Positions 55,939-64,000 of a stretch of 64,000 nt of DNA are shown one piece after another (the first letter of the stretch is position 1; the number at the start of each line of letters is the position of its first letter). The stretch comes from Microbacterium sp. Its GTDB lineage: Bacteria > Actinomycetota > Actinomycetes > Actinomycetales > Microbacteriaceae. The DNA is taken from contig JAFKIL010000002.1 of NCBI GenBank assembly GCA_017306415.1, forward strand, positions 532,605 through 596,604. Reading direction: 5' to 3'. Under the pieces are notes generated by a model. It saw nothing but the letters and a program-made list of their open reading frames with translations. It had not been told where the DNA came from and made no database searches. Position numbers and translations under genes: made by a program.

Positions 55939-56002
55939 GCGGAGATGTGCAAGATCGCGGACGAGATCTCCTCCGCGGCTCCGCAATCCTGCACATCTCC
56001 GC
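55939..56002. repeat. Large hairpin with 23-base arms
   Basis: The arms at 55939-55961 and 55980-56002 are complementary at 21 of 23 positions, with an 18-base loop containing GAGATCTC. It lies 51 bases after the stop of the beta-lactamase-fold gene and could terminate that operon. The arms are longer than an ordinary terminator needs. The remaining bases from 55854 to 56053 show no gene. Confidence 0.8.
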
Positions 56003-56053
56003 TGTTCTGCTCGAGCAGGACGGATGCGACGACCGACCGTGTGGCCGGAGGCG

Positions 56054-57226
56054 TCAGAGAACCGCCCGGAGCGCGTCGACGATCCGCGTGGCACGGTCGT
56101 CGACGGCCTCCATCCGGTTCGTGAGGAAGGCGAAGCCGACCTTCGCGTCACGGTCGGCGAACGCCACCTGGCCGCCTGCGCCGTCGTGGCCGAGGCTCGA
56201 GGACCCGAGGTAGCGCCGTGCCTCGGAGTCCAACTGGAACCCCATCCCCCAGCGCGGCCACGGCCAGGGGACGGGGAAGTACGGCGCCCCCTCGGACTGC
56301 ACCTCGGTCGCGCGGGTCAGGATCTCGTCGCCCAGCAGGCGGACCCCGCCGGTCTCGGCGACCACGGCCGACCAGATCGTCGCCAGGGCGTGCGCGGTAC
56401 TGACGCCCCCGGCGCCGGGGATCTGCGCCGCCCGGACGTCCGCGCGATTGAACCCGGCGTCCTCTCCGACGAGCTCGGGCGGGAGCGCCCCCCCGAGCGT
56501 CATCGCCCGATAGGGCCACACGGATGCGCCCGCCTCGTACGCCGCGCGCTGCTCGGCGACGAGCGCGGCGAGGGTCCCGCCGACCTGGAGATGCGCGACG
56601 CGATCCTGCTCCGCCGCGGGCAGCCCGATCCAGGCGTCTGCTCCCAAGGGCCCCGTCACCGTACGGGCGAAGTACGCGCCCGGCGTCTCGCCCGTCACGC
56701 GCCGCACGAGCTCGCCGGTCAGCCATCCGTGCGTGATCGCGTGGTAGCTCCACGCGCTCCCCGGCGCGAACAGCGGGGTCTCGGCCGCGAGGAGGGCTGT
56801 CGCTCGGTCCCAGTCCAGGATGTCGGCCGGCGTCCAGTCCGTGCGCGGCGCCGGAAGACCCGCCCGGTGCGACACGGCGTCACGGACGGTGGCGCCTTCC
56901 TTCCCGGCGGCGGCGAACTCGGGCCACAGCTCGGCCACGGGGGTCGCGTAGCCCAGCCGCCCCTCCTCGACGAGTCGCGCCACGAGGACGGACATCAGCC
57001 CCTTCGTGCAGGAGAAGATCACGCTGGGCGTGTCGAGGGTCCACGGTGCTCCCGTCCGGGGCTGGGCGACTCCGCCCGCAAGGTCGACGACGAGCTCGCC
57101 GTCGCGCCGGATCGACAGCGCCGCACCCGAGCCGGCGTCGCCGGCCAGAGCATCCCGGAACGCATCGTGGACAGCGCCGAAACCCTCGGCGACGTCGCCG
57201 CGCACTCCCTCGACGGACGAACTCAT
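56054..57226 (-). CDS. Serine beta-lactamase-fold hydrolase (class C/EstB-like)
   Basis: The 390-residue protein has SxxK (Ser72 and Lys75 in FSCTKG). In place of YxN it has Tyr161-His-Ala (SAWSYHAIT), then a HDGAGG motif in place of KTG near the C-terminus. This pattern fits esterase-like EstB or class C-like hydrolases rather than true beta-lactamases. It has no signal peptide, so it would act in the cytoplasm, perhaps deacylating sugar esters brought in by the operon's transporter; this is inference. It is coupled by ATGA to the GH32-like gene. Confidence 0.88.
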   Translation of the reverse strand: MSSSVEGVRGDVAEGFGAVHDAFRDALAGDAGSGAALSIRRDGELVVDLAGGVAQPRTGAPWTLDTPSVIFSCTKGLMSVLVARLVEEGRLGYATPVAELWPEFAAAGKEGATVRDAVSHRAGLPAPRTDWTPADILDWDRATALLAAETPLFAPGSAWSYHAITHGWLTGELVRRVTGETPGAYFARTVTGPLGADAWIGLPAAEQDRVAHLQVGGTLAALVAEQRAAYEAGASVWPYRAMTLGGALPPELVGEDAGFNRADVRAAQIPGAGGVSTAHALATIWSAVVAETGGVRLLGDEILTRATEVQSEGAPYFPVPWPWPRWGMGFQLDSEARRYLGSSSLGHDGAGGQVAFADRDAKVGFAFLTNRMEAVDDRATRIVDALRAVL

Positions 57227-58209
57227 GAAGCGACCTCCTGCTGTGCGACGACGAGACGGCCCCTGCCGTCCCAGTGGACCGGACGCGGGTCGGCCAGTCG
57301 CCCGATGAACGCGCCGCCCGTGCCGGTGTTCTCGAAACCGAGCAGGGCCGGGCCATCCGGGGTCCGCACGATGCGGCCCGCGTACAGCTCGTCGCCGGTG
57401 ATCCGGTGCGCCGCGCGCACCTCCGCCGTGCCCGCGAGGAGTTCGTCGGGGTCGACCGGCAGCGCCCAGATCCCGCCCTCGCTGCCCCGGCGGTCGCCGG
57501 CGAGATGGGCCGAGTCGCAGGAGAACAGCAGCACGCTGCGGTCGTCGATCCGGGTCAGCTGGGGCACTTCGAGGTGGGCGAATCCCGCGCCCGGCGCGCT
57601 GAGCGGTGCGGCGAGGGTCCAGTGGACGAGGTCGTCCGACACGGCGTGGCCCACGACGCCGCGGTCCAGGGGATCGACGTCCGCCGGGATGTCGCGGGCA
57701 CGGGCGGTCATCAGCATGTGCCATCCCTGCCCGCCGGGGTCGCGGACGATCCACGGATCGCGCCACGCCTCTTCGTGCCACGTGCCGTCGGCGAGGGTCT
57801 CGTACCACGGGTGCGCCGCCGAGACCGCGACGCCCGGATCCTTCACCCACGTGAACAGGTCGGCCGACGTCGCCATCAGGATGGTCTCCACGTTGGTGCG
57901 GTCCCCGGGCGCGGCAAAGCGGGCGCCGGTGTAGAACATGCGCCACGTCCCGGACGGGTCGCGCAGGACGCTCCCGGTCCACGTCGCCGACGCGTCGGGG
58001 GATCCCGGGACGCCGTGCGCCAGCACGACCCCGTGATCGACCCAGGCCACGCCGTCAGTCGAGGTGGCGTGACCGATCGACGCGTTCCGGTGACGGAGGT
58101 CGGGGTCCCCGAGCGCCATCGGCGCGTGCAGGTAGAAGAGGTGGATCGTGTCGCCGTCGACGGCCGTCCAGAAGTCCCAGACCCACGAGTCCGGCAGGGA
58201 GAACGTCAC
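57223..58209 (-). CDS. GH32-like glycoside hydrolase
   Basis: The 328-residue protein is a five-bladed propeller of the GH32/GH68 type. The nucleophile is probably Asp12 in WVWDFW, the transition-state stabiliser Arg150-Asp151-Pro152 in WRDPW, and the acid/base Glu214 in HLEVPQL. GH32 enzymes hydrolyse beta-fructosides, and this one lacks the usual C-terminal beta-sandwich. There is no signal peptide. It sits three bases from the permease gene and overlaps the beta-lactamase-fold gene. Confidence 0.85.
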   Translation of the reverse strand: MTFSLPDSWVWDFWTAVDGDTIHLFYLHAPMALGDPDLRHRNASIGHATSTDGVAWVDHGVVLAHGVPGSPDASATWTGSVLRDPSGTWRMFYTGARFAAPGDRTNVETILMATSADLFTWVKDPGVAVSAAHPWYETLADGTWHEEAWRDPWIVRDPGGQGWHMLMTARARDIPADVDPLDRGVVGHAVSDDLVHWTLAAPLSAPGAGFAHLEVPQLTRIDDRSVLLFSCDSAHLAGDRRGSEGGIWALPVDPDELLAGTAEVRAAHRITGDELYAGRIVRTPDGPALLGFENTGTGGAFIGRLADPRPVHWDGRGRLVVAQQEVAS

Positions 58210-58212
58210 CCG

Positions 58213-59037
58213 CTACCCCTTGACCGCGCCCTGGAGCAGGGCCTTGATGAACTGCCGCTGGAAGATCACGTACACGATCACGGTCGGCAGCATCACGATG
58301 AGGGATGCCGCGAACAGCAGCGGCAGCGCGTCGATGTACTGGCCCTGGAAGGCGCCGAGCGCTCCCGCCATGGTCCGCTTGCTCGGGTCGTCCACCATCA
58401 CGAGCGGGAGGAGGAACTGATTCCACGTCCACAGGAACAGCAGGATGGCGAGGGCCGAGAGCGCGGGCGAGGCGAGCGGCAGCTGGATGCGGCGGAACTC
58501 CTGCCAGATGTTGGCGCCGTCGACGCGCGCCGCCTCCGACAGCTCCCGCGGGACGCCGACGAAGTGCGCGCGCATCCAGAACACGCTGAACGGCATGTAC
58601 AGGCCGATGAGGGGCAGGATGATCGCCCACTGGGTGTTGATGAGCCCGTACCCGGTCAGCTGGTAGTAGAGCGGGATGACGATCGCCTCGAACGGCACGG
58701 TGAGCCCCACGACCATCCCGATGAGGACGACGCGGCCGCCCGGGATCCGGAGGTTGCCCATCGCGTAGCCGGCGAGCGTCGCGAACAGGATCGAGACGGG
58801 GACCACGACCGCGACGATGAAGATGCTCGAGAGCATCAGGGTGCCGATGTTGCCCTCGACGAATGCGGTGACGAAGTTGTCCCAGTGCGGATCGGTCGGC
58901 CAGGCGAAGCCGTTGGGGATCCGGTCGGGCGACTGCAGGGCCGCGGTGAGCATGCTCGCGAAGGGGAGCAGCGTCAGCAGCAGAACGGCGACGAGCATGA
59001 TCCTGCCGAGGATCACCTCGGTGCGGTTGACGATCAT
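58213..59037 (-). CDS. ABC sugar importer, permease (MalG-like), operon 2
   Basis: The 274-residue protein has six membrane helices and the EAA loop (LSEAARVDGANIWQEFRRIQLPL). It pairs with the MalF-like protein next to it. The start overlaps the upstream permease stop at ATGA. Confidence 0.94.
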   Translation of the reverse strand: MIVNRTEVILGRIMLVAVLLLTLLPFASMLTAALQSPDRIPNGFAWPTDPHWDNFVTAFVEGNIGTLMLSSIFIVAVVVPVSILFATLAGYAMGNLRIPGGRVVLIGMVVGLTVPFEAIVIPLYYQLTGYGLINTQWAIILPLIGLYMPFSVFWMRAHFVGVPRELSEAARVDGANIWQEFRRIQLPLASPALSALAILLFLWTWNQFLLPLVMVDDPSKRTMAGALGAFQGQYIDALPLLFAASLIVMLPTVIVYVIFQRQFIKALLQGAVKG

Positions 59038-59993
59038 GAGTCACGATCCCGGGTGAGGCGCTGGATGGGGAGGACGACGATGAGCACGAAGATCAGCAGC
59101 ACGACGCCGAACGCGGAGGCGAGACCGACCTGGCTCTGGACGAACGCGAGACGGAAGATCGTGATGCCGGGCACCTGGGTGGTGGTGCCGGGCCCGCCCT
59201 TCGTCGTGGTGTAGATGATGTCGAAGGTGCTGAGCGCGGCGATGACCGTGATGGTCGTCAGTACCGCGATCTCCTGGCGGAGGCCGGGCAGGGTGATCGT
59301 GACGAACTCGCGGAACCATCCGGCGCCGTCGAGGCGGACCGCCTCGTAGAGCGATGTGTCGATCTTGCCCATGCCGGTCAGGAGCAGCACGGTGCACAGG
59401 CCGGTGAGCACCCACGAGCCGATGAGGCCCACGGCCGGAAGGGCGGTGCTGAAGTCCGCGAGCCAGGAGCGGGAGAGGAATCCGAGTCCCACCGACTGCA
59501 GGATGGTGTTGATCGTCCCGGCCTGCGCGTACATCCAGGACCACGCGATTCCGGCCGCCACGAGCGGCACGATCTGCGGCAGGAAGAGGATCGTGCGGGA
59601 TGCGGACGCGAAGGCGCCCTGGCGCATCGTGCGCAGGAGGTTCGCGAGCGCGAGGCCCACCACGATCGGGATGACGGTGAAGAAGAGGATCAGGATGAGG
59701 GCGTTGAAGATCGGCGTCAGGAGCGTCGGGTCGGTGAAGATCGCGACGTAGTTGCCGATCCCGACCCACGTCGACGTGCCGATCCCGTTCCACTTGTAGA
59801 ACGAGTACTGGACCGCGGTGATGAGCGGATACACGACGAACGCCAGGTAGGCGCCGAGCGCCGGGACCACCATGAGCCAGCCCACGAGCGCGATCCGCCG
59901 CGCGCTCCGGTTGCGCCGCTTCGGTGGGGCCCCTGCCGGGGTGGAGGCGGTGGCCTCCACCCCGGCACGGGTCGTTCGCTGCGAGGTGCTCAC
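59034..59993 (-). CDS. ABC sugar importer, permease (MalF-like), operon 2
   Basis: The 319-residue protein has a charged N-terminus of about 35 residues, six membrane helices and an EAA-type loop (LYEAVRLDGAGWFREFVTITLPG). GTG 59993 overlaps the binding-protein stop, giving translational coupling. Longer forms of this frame run into the binding-protein gene and are not real. Confidence 0.93.
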   Translation of the reverse strand: MSTSQRTTRAGVEATASTPAGAPPKRRNRSARRIALVGWLMVVPALGAYLAFVVYPLITAVQYSFYKWNGIGTSTWVGIGNYVAIFTDPTLLTPIFNALILILFFTVIPIVVGLALANLLRTMRQGAFASASRTILFLPQIVPLVAAGIAWSWMYAQAGTINTILQSVGLGFLSRSWLADFSTALPAVGLIGSWVLTGLCTVLLLTGMGKIDTSLYEAVRLDGAGWFREFVTITLPGLRQEIAVLTTITVIAALSTFDIIYTTTKGGPGTTTQVPGITIFRLAFVQSQVGLASAFGVVLLIFVLIVVLPIQRLTRDRDS

Positions 59994-61339
59994 TGTGAGG
60001 CGAGGTCCTTCTCGTAGAACGCCTGGGTCTGCTTCAGGAAGTCCGCCGGCGTCATCTTGTCGGTCAGCAGGAGCTGCTCGTTCGGCTGGAGCGAGCCCTG
60101 GTAGATGCCCGCCGTCGAGTTCGCCATGAAGTCGGTGAAGCCGTTGTCGGCCGCGACCTTGGCGGAGTTCTCCAGCGCCTGCTCGATGAGGCTGCCCTTC
60201 TCCACGGAGGGCAGCGCCTGCGACGGGTTGCCGCCGGGCGAGGCGCCGGTGACGTCCACGACGATCTGGCGCGCCTTCTCGTTCGTGACGATCCAGTTCA
60301 GGAAGAACGCGGTGGCGTCGGCGTTCTTCGACTTCGCCGGGATCGTGAACGAGTTGCCGGCGCCCATCGCAACGTACTTGCCGCCCGCGGTGGCCGGAGG
60401 CATCAGGAAGAACTCGGCGTTGCCCTTGCCGAGGCCCTTCTCGACGTTCGCGGCGTCCCAGTTGCCGTCCCACATGAACAGGCCCTTGCCCGACGTGAAG
60501 TTGGAGACCATCGTCGTGTAGTTGATGGCGTTCACGTCAGAGGGCAGGTAGCCCGCCTTGGCCCAGTCCTGGAAGGTCGTCGCGCCCTTCAGCGCGGCGT
60601 CCGTGACGATCGTGGCGCCCGGCTTGTTGAACATCCAGTCGATGAGCTTCTGCTTGTCGCCGTACTGGTTGATGAGCGCCTGCAGCACGAAGGTGCCGAC
60701 ACCGTCCTGCATGCCGGTCTGGACCGGGAGAATCCCGGCATCCTTCGCCTTCTTCAGGTCGGCCTCGAGCTCGTCGATCGTGGTGGGGACCGCACTGATC
60801 CCGGCCTGGTCGGCGAGCTTCTTGTTCATGTAGATGCCGGTGACGCTGAAGCCGATGCCGAACTGGTAGAGCGACCCCTCGCCGCGCACGCCGTCCTTCG
60901 TGATGCGTCCGCCGGCGAGCTGACCCGCGGAGAACTTGTCCCACCCGTAGGCGTCGAAGTAGGGGTCGAGGTTCGTGAGCAGACCGTCCTTGACCGTGGT
61001 GCCGATCGTCGCCTGGCGGATGAGGTCCGGCGCATCGGCGCTCGCAAGGAGGCGCGGGGTGTTCGCCAGCAGGTTCTGGAAGCTGTCGCGGGTGATGTCG
61101 AACTTCACGTTGGGATACTGCTTGGTGAACTCGGCGGTCAGATCGGACGTCACCGGGAAGCCGGTCTCGTCCATGATCTTGATCGTGATGTCGCCCTTCG
61201 GCGCCGCGGTGCTGACGCTGCCGGTGGGCTTGGATGCGGGAGCGTTGCCGCCCGGGGCGCATCCGGTGACGACCAGCAGCGCTGCGGCGGCTGCGGCGGT
61301 GACCGCGGCCGCACGAGCAATGCGCGTCGGTGTTCTCAT
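59990..61339 (-). CDS. ABC sugar importer, solute-binding lipoprotein, operon 2
   Basis: The 449-residue protein has a lipoprotein signal ending LLVVTGC and a body typical of family 1 solute-binding proteins (KFDITRDSFQNLL, LYQFGIGFSVTGIYMNKKLADQAG, KGLFMWDGNWDAAN). It captures a sugar outside the cell for the two permeases downstream. The sugar is probably a fructoside given the GH32-like gene. ATG 61339 has GAAGGAG upstream. A LacI-type operator lies 53 bases before the start. No ATPase gene is in the operon. Confidence 0.93.
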   Translation of the reverse strand: MRTPTRIARAAAVTAAAAAALLVVTGCAPGGNAPASKPTGSVSTAAPKGDITIKIMDETGFPVTSDLTAEFTKQYPNVKFDITRDSFQNLLANTPRLLASADAPDLIRQATIGTTVKDGLLTNLDPYFDAYGWDKFSAGQLAGGRITKDGVRGEGSLYQFGIGFSVTGIYMNKKLADQAGISAVPTTIDELEADLKKAKDAGILPVQTGMQDGVGTFVLQALINQYGDKQKLIDWMFNKPGATIVTDAALKGATTFQDWAKAGYLPSDVNAINYTTMVSNFTSGKGLFMWDGNWDAANVEKGLGKGNAEFFLMPPATAGGKYVAMGAGNSFTIPAKSKNADATAFFLNWIVTNEKARQIVVDVTGASPGGNPSQALPSVEKGSLIEQALENSAKVAADNGFTDFMANSTAGIYQGSLQPNEQLLLTDKMTPADFLKQTQAFYEKDLASQ

Positions 61340-61391
61340 GGTTGACTCCTTCGTCGGGACGAGGCGTGATTGCCGGTGGGTGCAGGATGTA

Positions 61392-61407
61392 GGTAAAAGC
61401 ATTTACC
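61392..61407. promoter_or_regulatory. Operator palindrome GGTAAAAGCATTTACC
   Basis: The site has perfect 6-base arms (GGTAAA and TTTACC) around AGCA, the layout of LacI-family operators. It lies between the divergent binding-protein gene and lacI gene 3, and is the expected site for that regulator. Confidence 0.7.
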
Positions 61408-61444
61408 ATGGATCCGGGGCTATCCTCATCGCTTGCTCCGCGTC

Positions 61445-61450
61445 TGTCAA
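61445..61450 (-). promoter_or_regulatory. TTGACA -35 candidate for sugar operon 2
   Basis: On the minus strand TTGACA is followed, 18 bases later, by AGGATA, a weak -10. If used, transcription would start just upstream of the operator at 61392. The -10 is poor, so this is tentative. Confidence 0.35.
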
Positions 61451-61506
61451 GTCTGATCGCGCGAGCCCGGCGGTCCGGCCGTTAGTCTCAACTCGGAAGG
61501 AGCACC

Positions 61507-62592
61507 GTGGCATCGAAACGAGCGACGCTGGCCGATGTGGCGCGGCTGGCCGGTGTCTCGTCGACCACGGCATCCCTCATCCTCAACGGCAAGCCCGACA
61601 CCAGGTTCTCGGCCGACGCCCACCGCCGGGTGCACGAGGCCGTGGCGCAGCTGGGGTACCGCCCCAACATGGGGGCGCGGGCGCTGCGGACCGACCGCTC
61701 CCTCACGATCGGGTTCATCTCCGACGTCGTGGCCACCACGCGTTTCGCGAGCGGACTCATCCGCGGTGCTCTGGAGGAGGCCGAGAACGCCGGTCACGTC
61801 GTCCTCGTCCTCGAGACGGGGGGAGACCCAGCGCGCGAGGTCGAGGCGGTGGGGGCGGTGCTGGACCGCCAGGTCGACGGCATCGTCTTCGCCACCATGC
61901 GCGCGCGCGAGCTCTTCGTGCCGCCGCTCCCCGACTCCACGCACGTCGTCATGCTGAACGCGACCAACTCGCAGTTCGGTGCGTCCGTCCTCCCCGACGA
62001 GGAGAGCGGCGGGCGCAGCGCGGTGGATCTCCTCGCGGCGGCCGGGCATCGCGAGGGGATCGTGCTGATCGGGCAGAACGACGAGGTCGAGCGCGACCTG
62101 TTCCGCTCGGCGACCGTCGCGCAGCGGGTGCAGGGGGTGCGATCCGAGTTCGCGGAGCTGGGATTGACGCTCGCCGCGGAGGAGTCGTGCTGGGAGTGGG
62201 AGCCCGAGAACGGCTACCTGCTCACGTCGCGCGTCCTCGACGGCGGTGGCGATGTGCGCGCCCTCCTGTGCATGAACGACCGGCTCGCCTTCGGCGCCTA
62301 TCAGGCGTGCCAGGAGCGCGGCGTCGTCGTGGGCCGCGACATCTCGATCGTGTCGTTCGACAACGACGAGCTCGCCGCCTACCTGCGACCGGGACTCACC
62401 ACCATCCAGCTGCCGCACGAGGAGATGGGCCGCGAGGCGGTGCGACTGCTCCTGGCGGGGGAGTCCTCCGCGCAGCGGCTGATCGACATGCCCGTCGTCG
62501 AGCGCGCCTCGATCGCGGCTCAGGACCCGGACAGCGCGACTGCGCGCCGGGCCGCGGAGCGACTGGCCGCACGACGAGCCGTCCCGGTCTGA
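61507..62592 (+). CDS. LacI-family regulator of sugar operon 2
   Basis: The 361-residue protein has a standard LacI HTH (TLADVARLAGVSSTTASLILNG, hinge RALRTDRS) and a sugar-binding core (TIGFISDVVATTRF, LLCMNDRLAFGAYQ, ISIVSFDNDELAAYLRPG). GTG 61507 has GGAAGGAG upstream. It faces the transporter operon and probably represses it, and perhaps itself, through the palindrome at 61392. Confidence 0.93.
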   Translation: MASKRATLADVARLAGVSSTTASLILNGKPDTRFSADAHRRVHEAVAQLGYRPNMGARALRTDRSLTIGFISDVVATTRFASGLIRGALEEAENAGHVVLVLETGGDPAREVEAVGAVLDRQVDGIVFATMRARELFVPPLPDSTHVVMLNATNSQFGASVLPDEESGGRSAVDLLAAAGHREGIVLIGQNDEVERDLFRSATVAQRVQGVRSEFAELGLTLAAEESCWEWEPENGYLLTSRVLDGGGDVRALLCMNDRLAFGAYQACQERGVVVGRDISIVSFDNDELAAYLRPGLTTIQLPHEEMGREAVRLLLAGESSAQRLIDMPVVERASIAAQDPDSATARRAAERLAARRAVPV

Positions 62593-62735
62593 CCCGCGCG
62601 TCCTGACGCGGCTCGCGGTCATCCGTCCTCTCCTCCCCGACGTGTCGGACCGCGTGATCGCCCGCGCCCGGTGAACGATGAACGTGGGATCGGGAGCGCC
62701 GGCGCGGCAGGCGTCGGAGGACGGGATGGGAATCT

Positions 62736-63416
62736 GTGGTCGGTCGGCGTCATCTGGTTCACGGCGAGCGTCTCCATCTCGTCCTGCTGCTGTCCCTCAC
62801 CTTCTCCACGGGGATCGTCGACGCCGTCGGCTACCTGGGGCTCGACCGCGTCTTCGCGGGCAACATGACCGGCAACATCGTGATCCTCGGCATGGGGCTC
62901 GCGGGGGCCGATGGGCTGCCCGTGATCGGTCCGCTGATCGCTCTCGCGACGTTCGTGGTGGGTGCGTCGGCGTCCGGCCTCGCGATGCGCGGCGTGCGCG
63001 CGGGCTGGACTGCTCGGGCTACCCTGATGCTCGCCGTCGCGGCGGCCCTCGTCGCGGCGGCGATGCTCCCGCGGCTGGTGTCCGGAGCGTCGGCGCTCCC
63101 CGCAGCGCTCACGGCCACGGCGCTGCTCGCCGCCGCGATGGGTGTGCAGGCGGGCGTCGCGCGGCACATCGCGGTGGCGGAGGTGACGACCGTGGTCGTC
63201 ACCTCCGCGCTGGTGGCGCTCGCCTTCGAGCTGTTCAGCGGCAACGGGATGCCGCAGCGATGGGTGCGCCGGGTCGTCGTGCTCGCGCTGCTCGTCCTCG
63301 GCGCGTTCACCGGCGCGGTGCTGCTGTCGGGGAGCATCTTCCTCGCGCTCGGCACGGCGGCGGCGATCACCGCCGTCGTGGCCGTCGTGGGGGCGGTCAG
63401 TCGCGACCCCGGTTAG
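62736..63416 (+). CDS. DUF1275 (YoaK-type) membrane protein
   Basis: The 226-residue protein has about six membrane helices and the DUF1275 opening TGIVDAVGYLGLDRVFAGNMTGNIV, whose GNMTGN is the family mark, then VGVQxGVAR-like AMGVQAGVARHIAVAEVTTVVVTSAL. The function of the family is unknown. GTG 62736 is chosen since it keeps the first helix intact; GGATGGGA precedes it. The 143 bases before it hold no feature I can support. Confidence 0.85.
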   Translation: MVGRRHLVHGERLHLVLLLSLTFSTGIVDAVGYLGLDRVFAGNMTGNIVILGMGLAGADGLPVIGPLIALATFVVGASASGLAMRGVRAGWTARATLMLAVAAALVAAAMLPRLVSGASALPAALTATALLAAAMGVQAGVARHIAVAEVTTVVVTSALVALAFELFSGNGMPQRWVRRVVVLALLVLGAFTGAVLLSGSIFLALGTAAAITAVVAVVGAVSRDPG

Positions 63417-63479
63417 CGGTCGGTCGCGGGGGCGGGTGGCGGGACAGGGCGGTGGTATCGCGGGGTGGCGGCCGGGTGG

Positions 63480-63568
63480 CGTACCGTTTTCAGGATCGAC
63501 GGCGCGGGTTCCCTCCGACACGCCGGGTTGGGCGGCCTCGAGCGGCCGCCGGTCCTGAGAACGGTACG
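63480..63568. repeat. Inverted-repeat element, copy 2
   Basis: The 89-base element has arms CGTACCGTTTTCAGGA and TCCTGAGAACGGTACG (one mismatch). Its interior of 57 bases is nearly identical to that of copy 3, and contains GGCGGCC and GGCCGCC that can pair with each other. Confidence 0.9.
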
Positions 63569-63647
63569 GGGGGCGCCGTCGATACGGGCGCCAGGTACCG
63601 TCGGCAGGGCTGGGCGGCGGGGCGGCCGGGGACGGCCGGTGGAGCGG

Positions 63648-63736
63648 CGTACCGTTCTCAGGATCGACGGTGCGGGTTCCCTCCGACACGCCGGGTTGCG
63701 CGACCTCGAGCCGCCACCGGTCCTGAGAACGGTACC
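63648..63736. repeat. Inverted-repeat element, copy 3
   Basis: The 89-base element has arms CGTACCGTTCTCAGGA and TCCTGAGAACGGTACC (last base differs). It starts 168 bases after copy 2 in the same orientation and shares most of its interior. Confidence 0.9.
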
Positions 63737-63816
63737 CGGCGGCCGGGGCGGGCGGATCTGCAGGAGTTGTGCGACTCGGTGCGGTTCGGCCGGGGGCGGG
63801 CGGGCTGACGCACGGA

Positions 63817-63850
63817 GGGGCGGGATGCGGTGGTGGCCGCATCCCGCCCC
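63817..63850 (-). terminator. Terminator of the partial gene at the right end
   Basis: GGGGCGGGATGCGG and CCGCATCCCGCCCC form a perfect 14-bp stem with a six-base loop, 20 bases after the stop of the minus-strand gene. Confidence 0.85.
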
Positions 63851-63870
63851 TCGTGTCGGGCCGGGTCAGG

Positions 63871-64000
63871 TCACTTGGTGACCTTGACCGTCATGGTGGT
63901 GCTGGAGGTGGTGCCGGCCGCGTTGGCGAACTCCACCCGGTAGGTGTACGTCCCCACCGCCTTCCCCGTCACCGGAAGGGTGGCGACCTGCGCGTCCGGC
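63871..64000 (-). CDS. C-terminus of a protein with an Ig-like domain (partial)
   Basis: The frame enters from the right edge and ends at the TGA complement at 63871-63873. The visible 42 residues include [21 protein letters not shown] followed by Thr/Ser-rich [13 protein letters not shown]. This is the closing beta-strand pattern of an Ig-like or fibronectin-type repeat, as found at the end of secreted or surface proteins. The rest lies outside the window. Confidence 0.65.
   Translation of the reverse strand, partial: PDAQVATLPVTGKAVGTYTYRVEFANAAGTTSSTTMTVKVTK

Larger units (their letters stand above)
63417..63870. other. Intergenic region housing two repeat elements
   Basis: This 454-base stretch holds two copies of the inverted-repeat element and a terminator for the gene entering from the right. 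I see no coding gene. Apparent protein similarity between parts of its open frames comes only from the repeats. Confidence 0.7.

Noticed and set aside
62831-63842. Minus-strand frames over the DUF1275 gene and repeats with recurring RSQDR and PENGT segments
   Set aside because: The shared peptides come from the two palindromic DNA elements in the same phase, not from a gene family.

Overview
The window is high-G+C actinobacterial DNA, most likely from Microbacterium or a close relative in the Microbacteriaceae. The evidence is a panC-lysS-DUF4192 neighbourhood, ClpC with a UVR linker, an ArgA-type short N-acetylglutamate synthase, an F420-type luciferase-like oxidoreductase, many four-base ATGA/GTGA gene overlaps, and a recurrent leaderless start signal (NANNNT, six bases, start codon). 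The genus is an inference. The family-level product calls rest on motifs I could read; no database search was run.

Layout. Positions 1-16530 are core: a DUF2520 protein (partial), a divergent PanC, LysS, DUF4192, cardiolipin synthase, a duplicated lipoprotein, YbjQ, a small HTH regulator, ClpC, an N-acetylglutamate synthase, RadA, a putative 2OG oxygenase, lactate dehydrogenase, an F420-type oxidoreductase and tRNA-Ser(CGA). Downstream of the tRNA, 16530-25527 looks accessory: a LuxR-type regulator, a 1,921-residue LPxTG-anchored protein with eight DUF11-like repeats, and a membrane protein.

Positions 25528-43740 form a sugar-utilisation locus. It has two LacI-type regulators, two SDR dehydrogenases, an isomerase/epimerase-like protein, a Gfo/Idh/MocA oxidoreductase, a three-gene ABC importer, a GH29 alpha-L-fucosidase, an aldo/keto reductase, a FucU/RbsD mutarotase, a GH2 beta-galactosidase, a GH39 glycosidase and an L-fuconate dehydratase. 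The three glycosidases lack signal peptides. My reading is that fucosylated oligosaccharides are imported whole, trimmed in the cytoplasm, and the L-fucose is oxidised by the non-phosphorylative pathway. Operator-like palindromes related to CGAAACGTTTCG sit near the first lacI gene and on both sides of the main promoter.

Positions 43741-55620 hold a hexanucleotide tandem repeat, a self-contained mini transcription unit, an SDR/TetR divergent pair, a GH15 enzyme, an SDR-unknown-alpha/beta-hydrolase operon whose hydrolase has lost its nucleophile, a PAP2 phosphatase, a TagF-GT4 fusion protein, and UppP behind a nine-codon leader ORF. Positions 55617-62592 hold a second sugar operon (solute-binding protein, two permeases, GH32-like protein, beta-lactamase-fold hydrolase) facing its own LacI regulator, with a perfect operator palindrome between them. 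The right end has a DUF1275 membrane protein, two copies of an 89-base inverted-repeat element also found at 7036, and the C-terminus of a secreted or surface protein.
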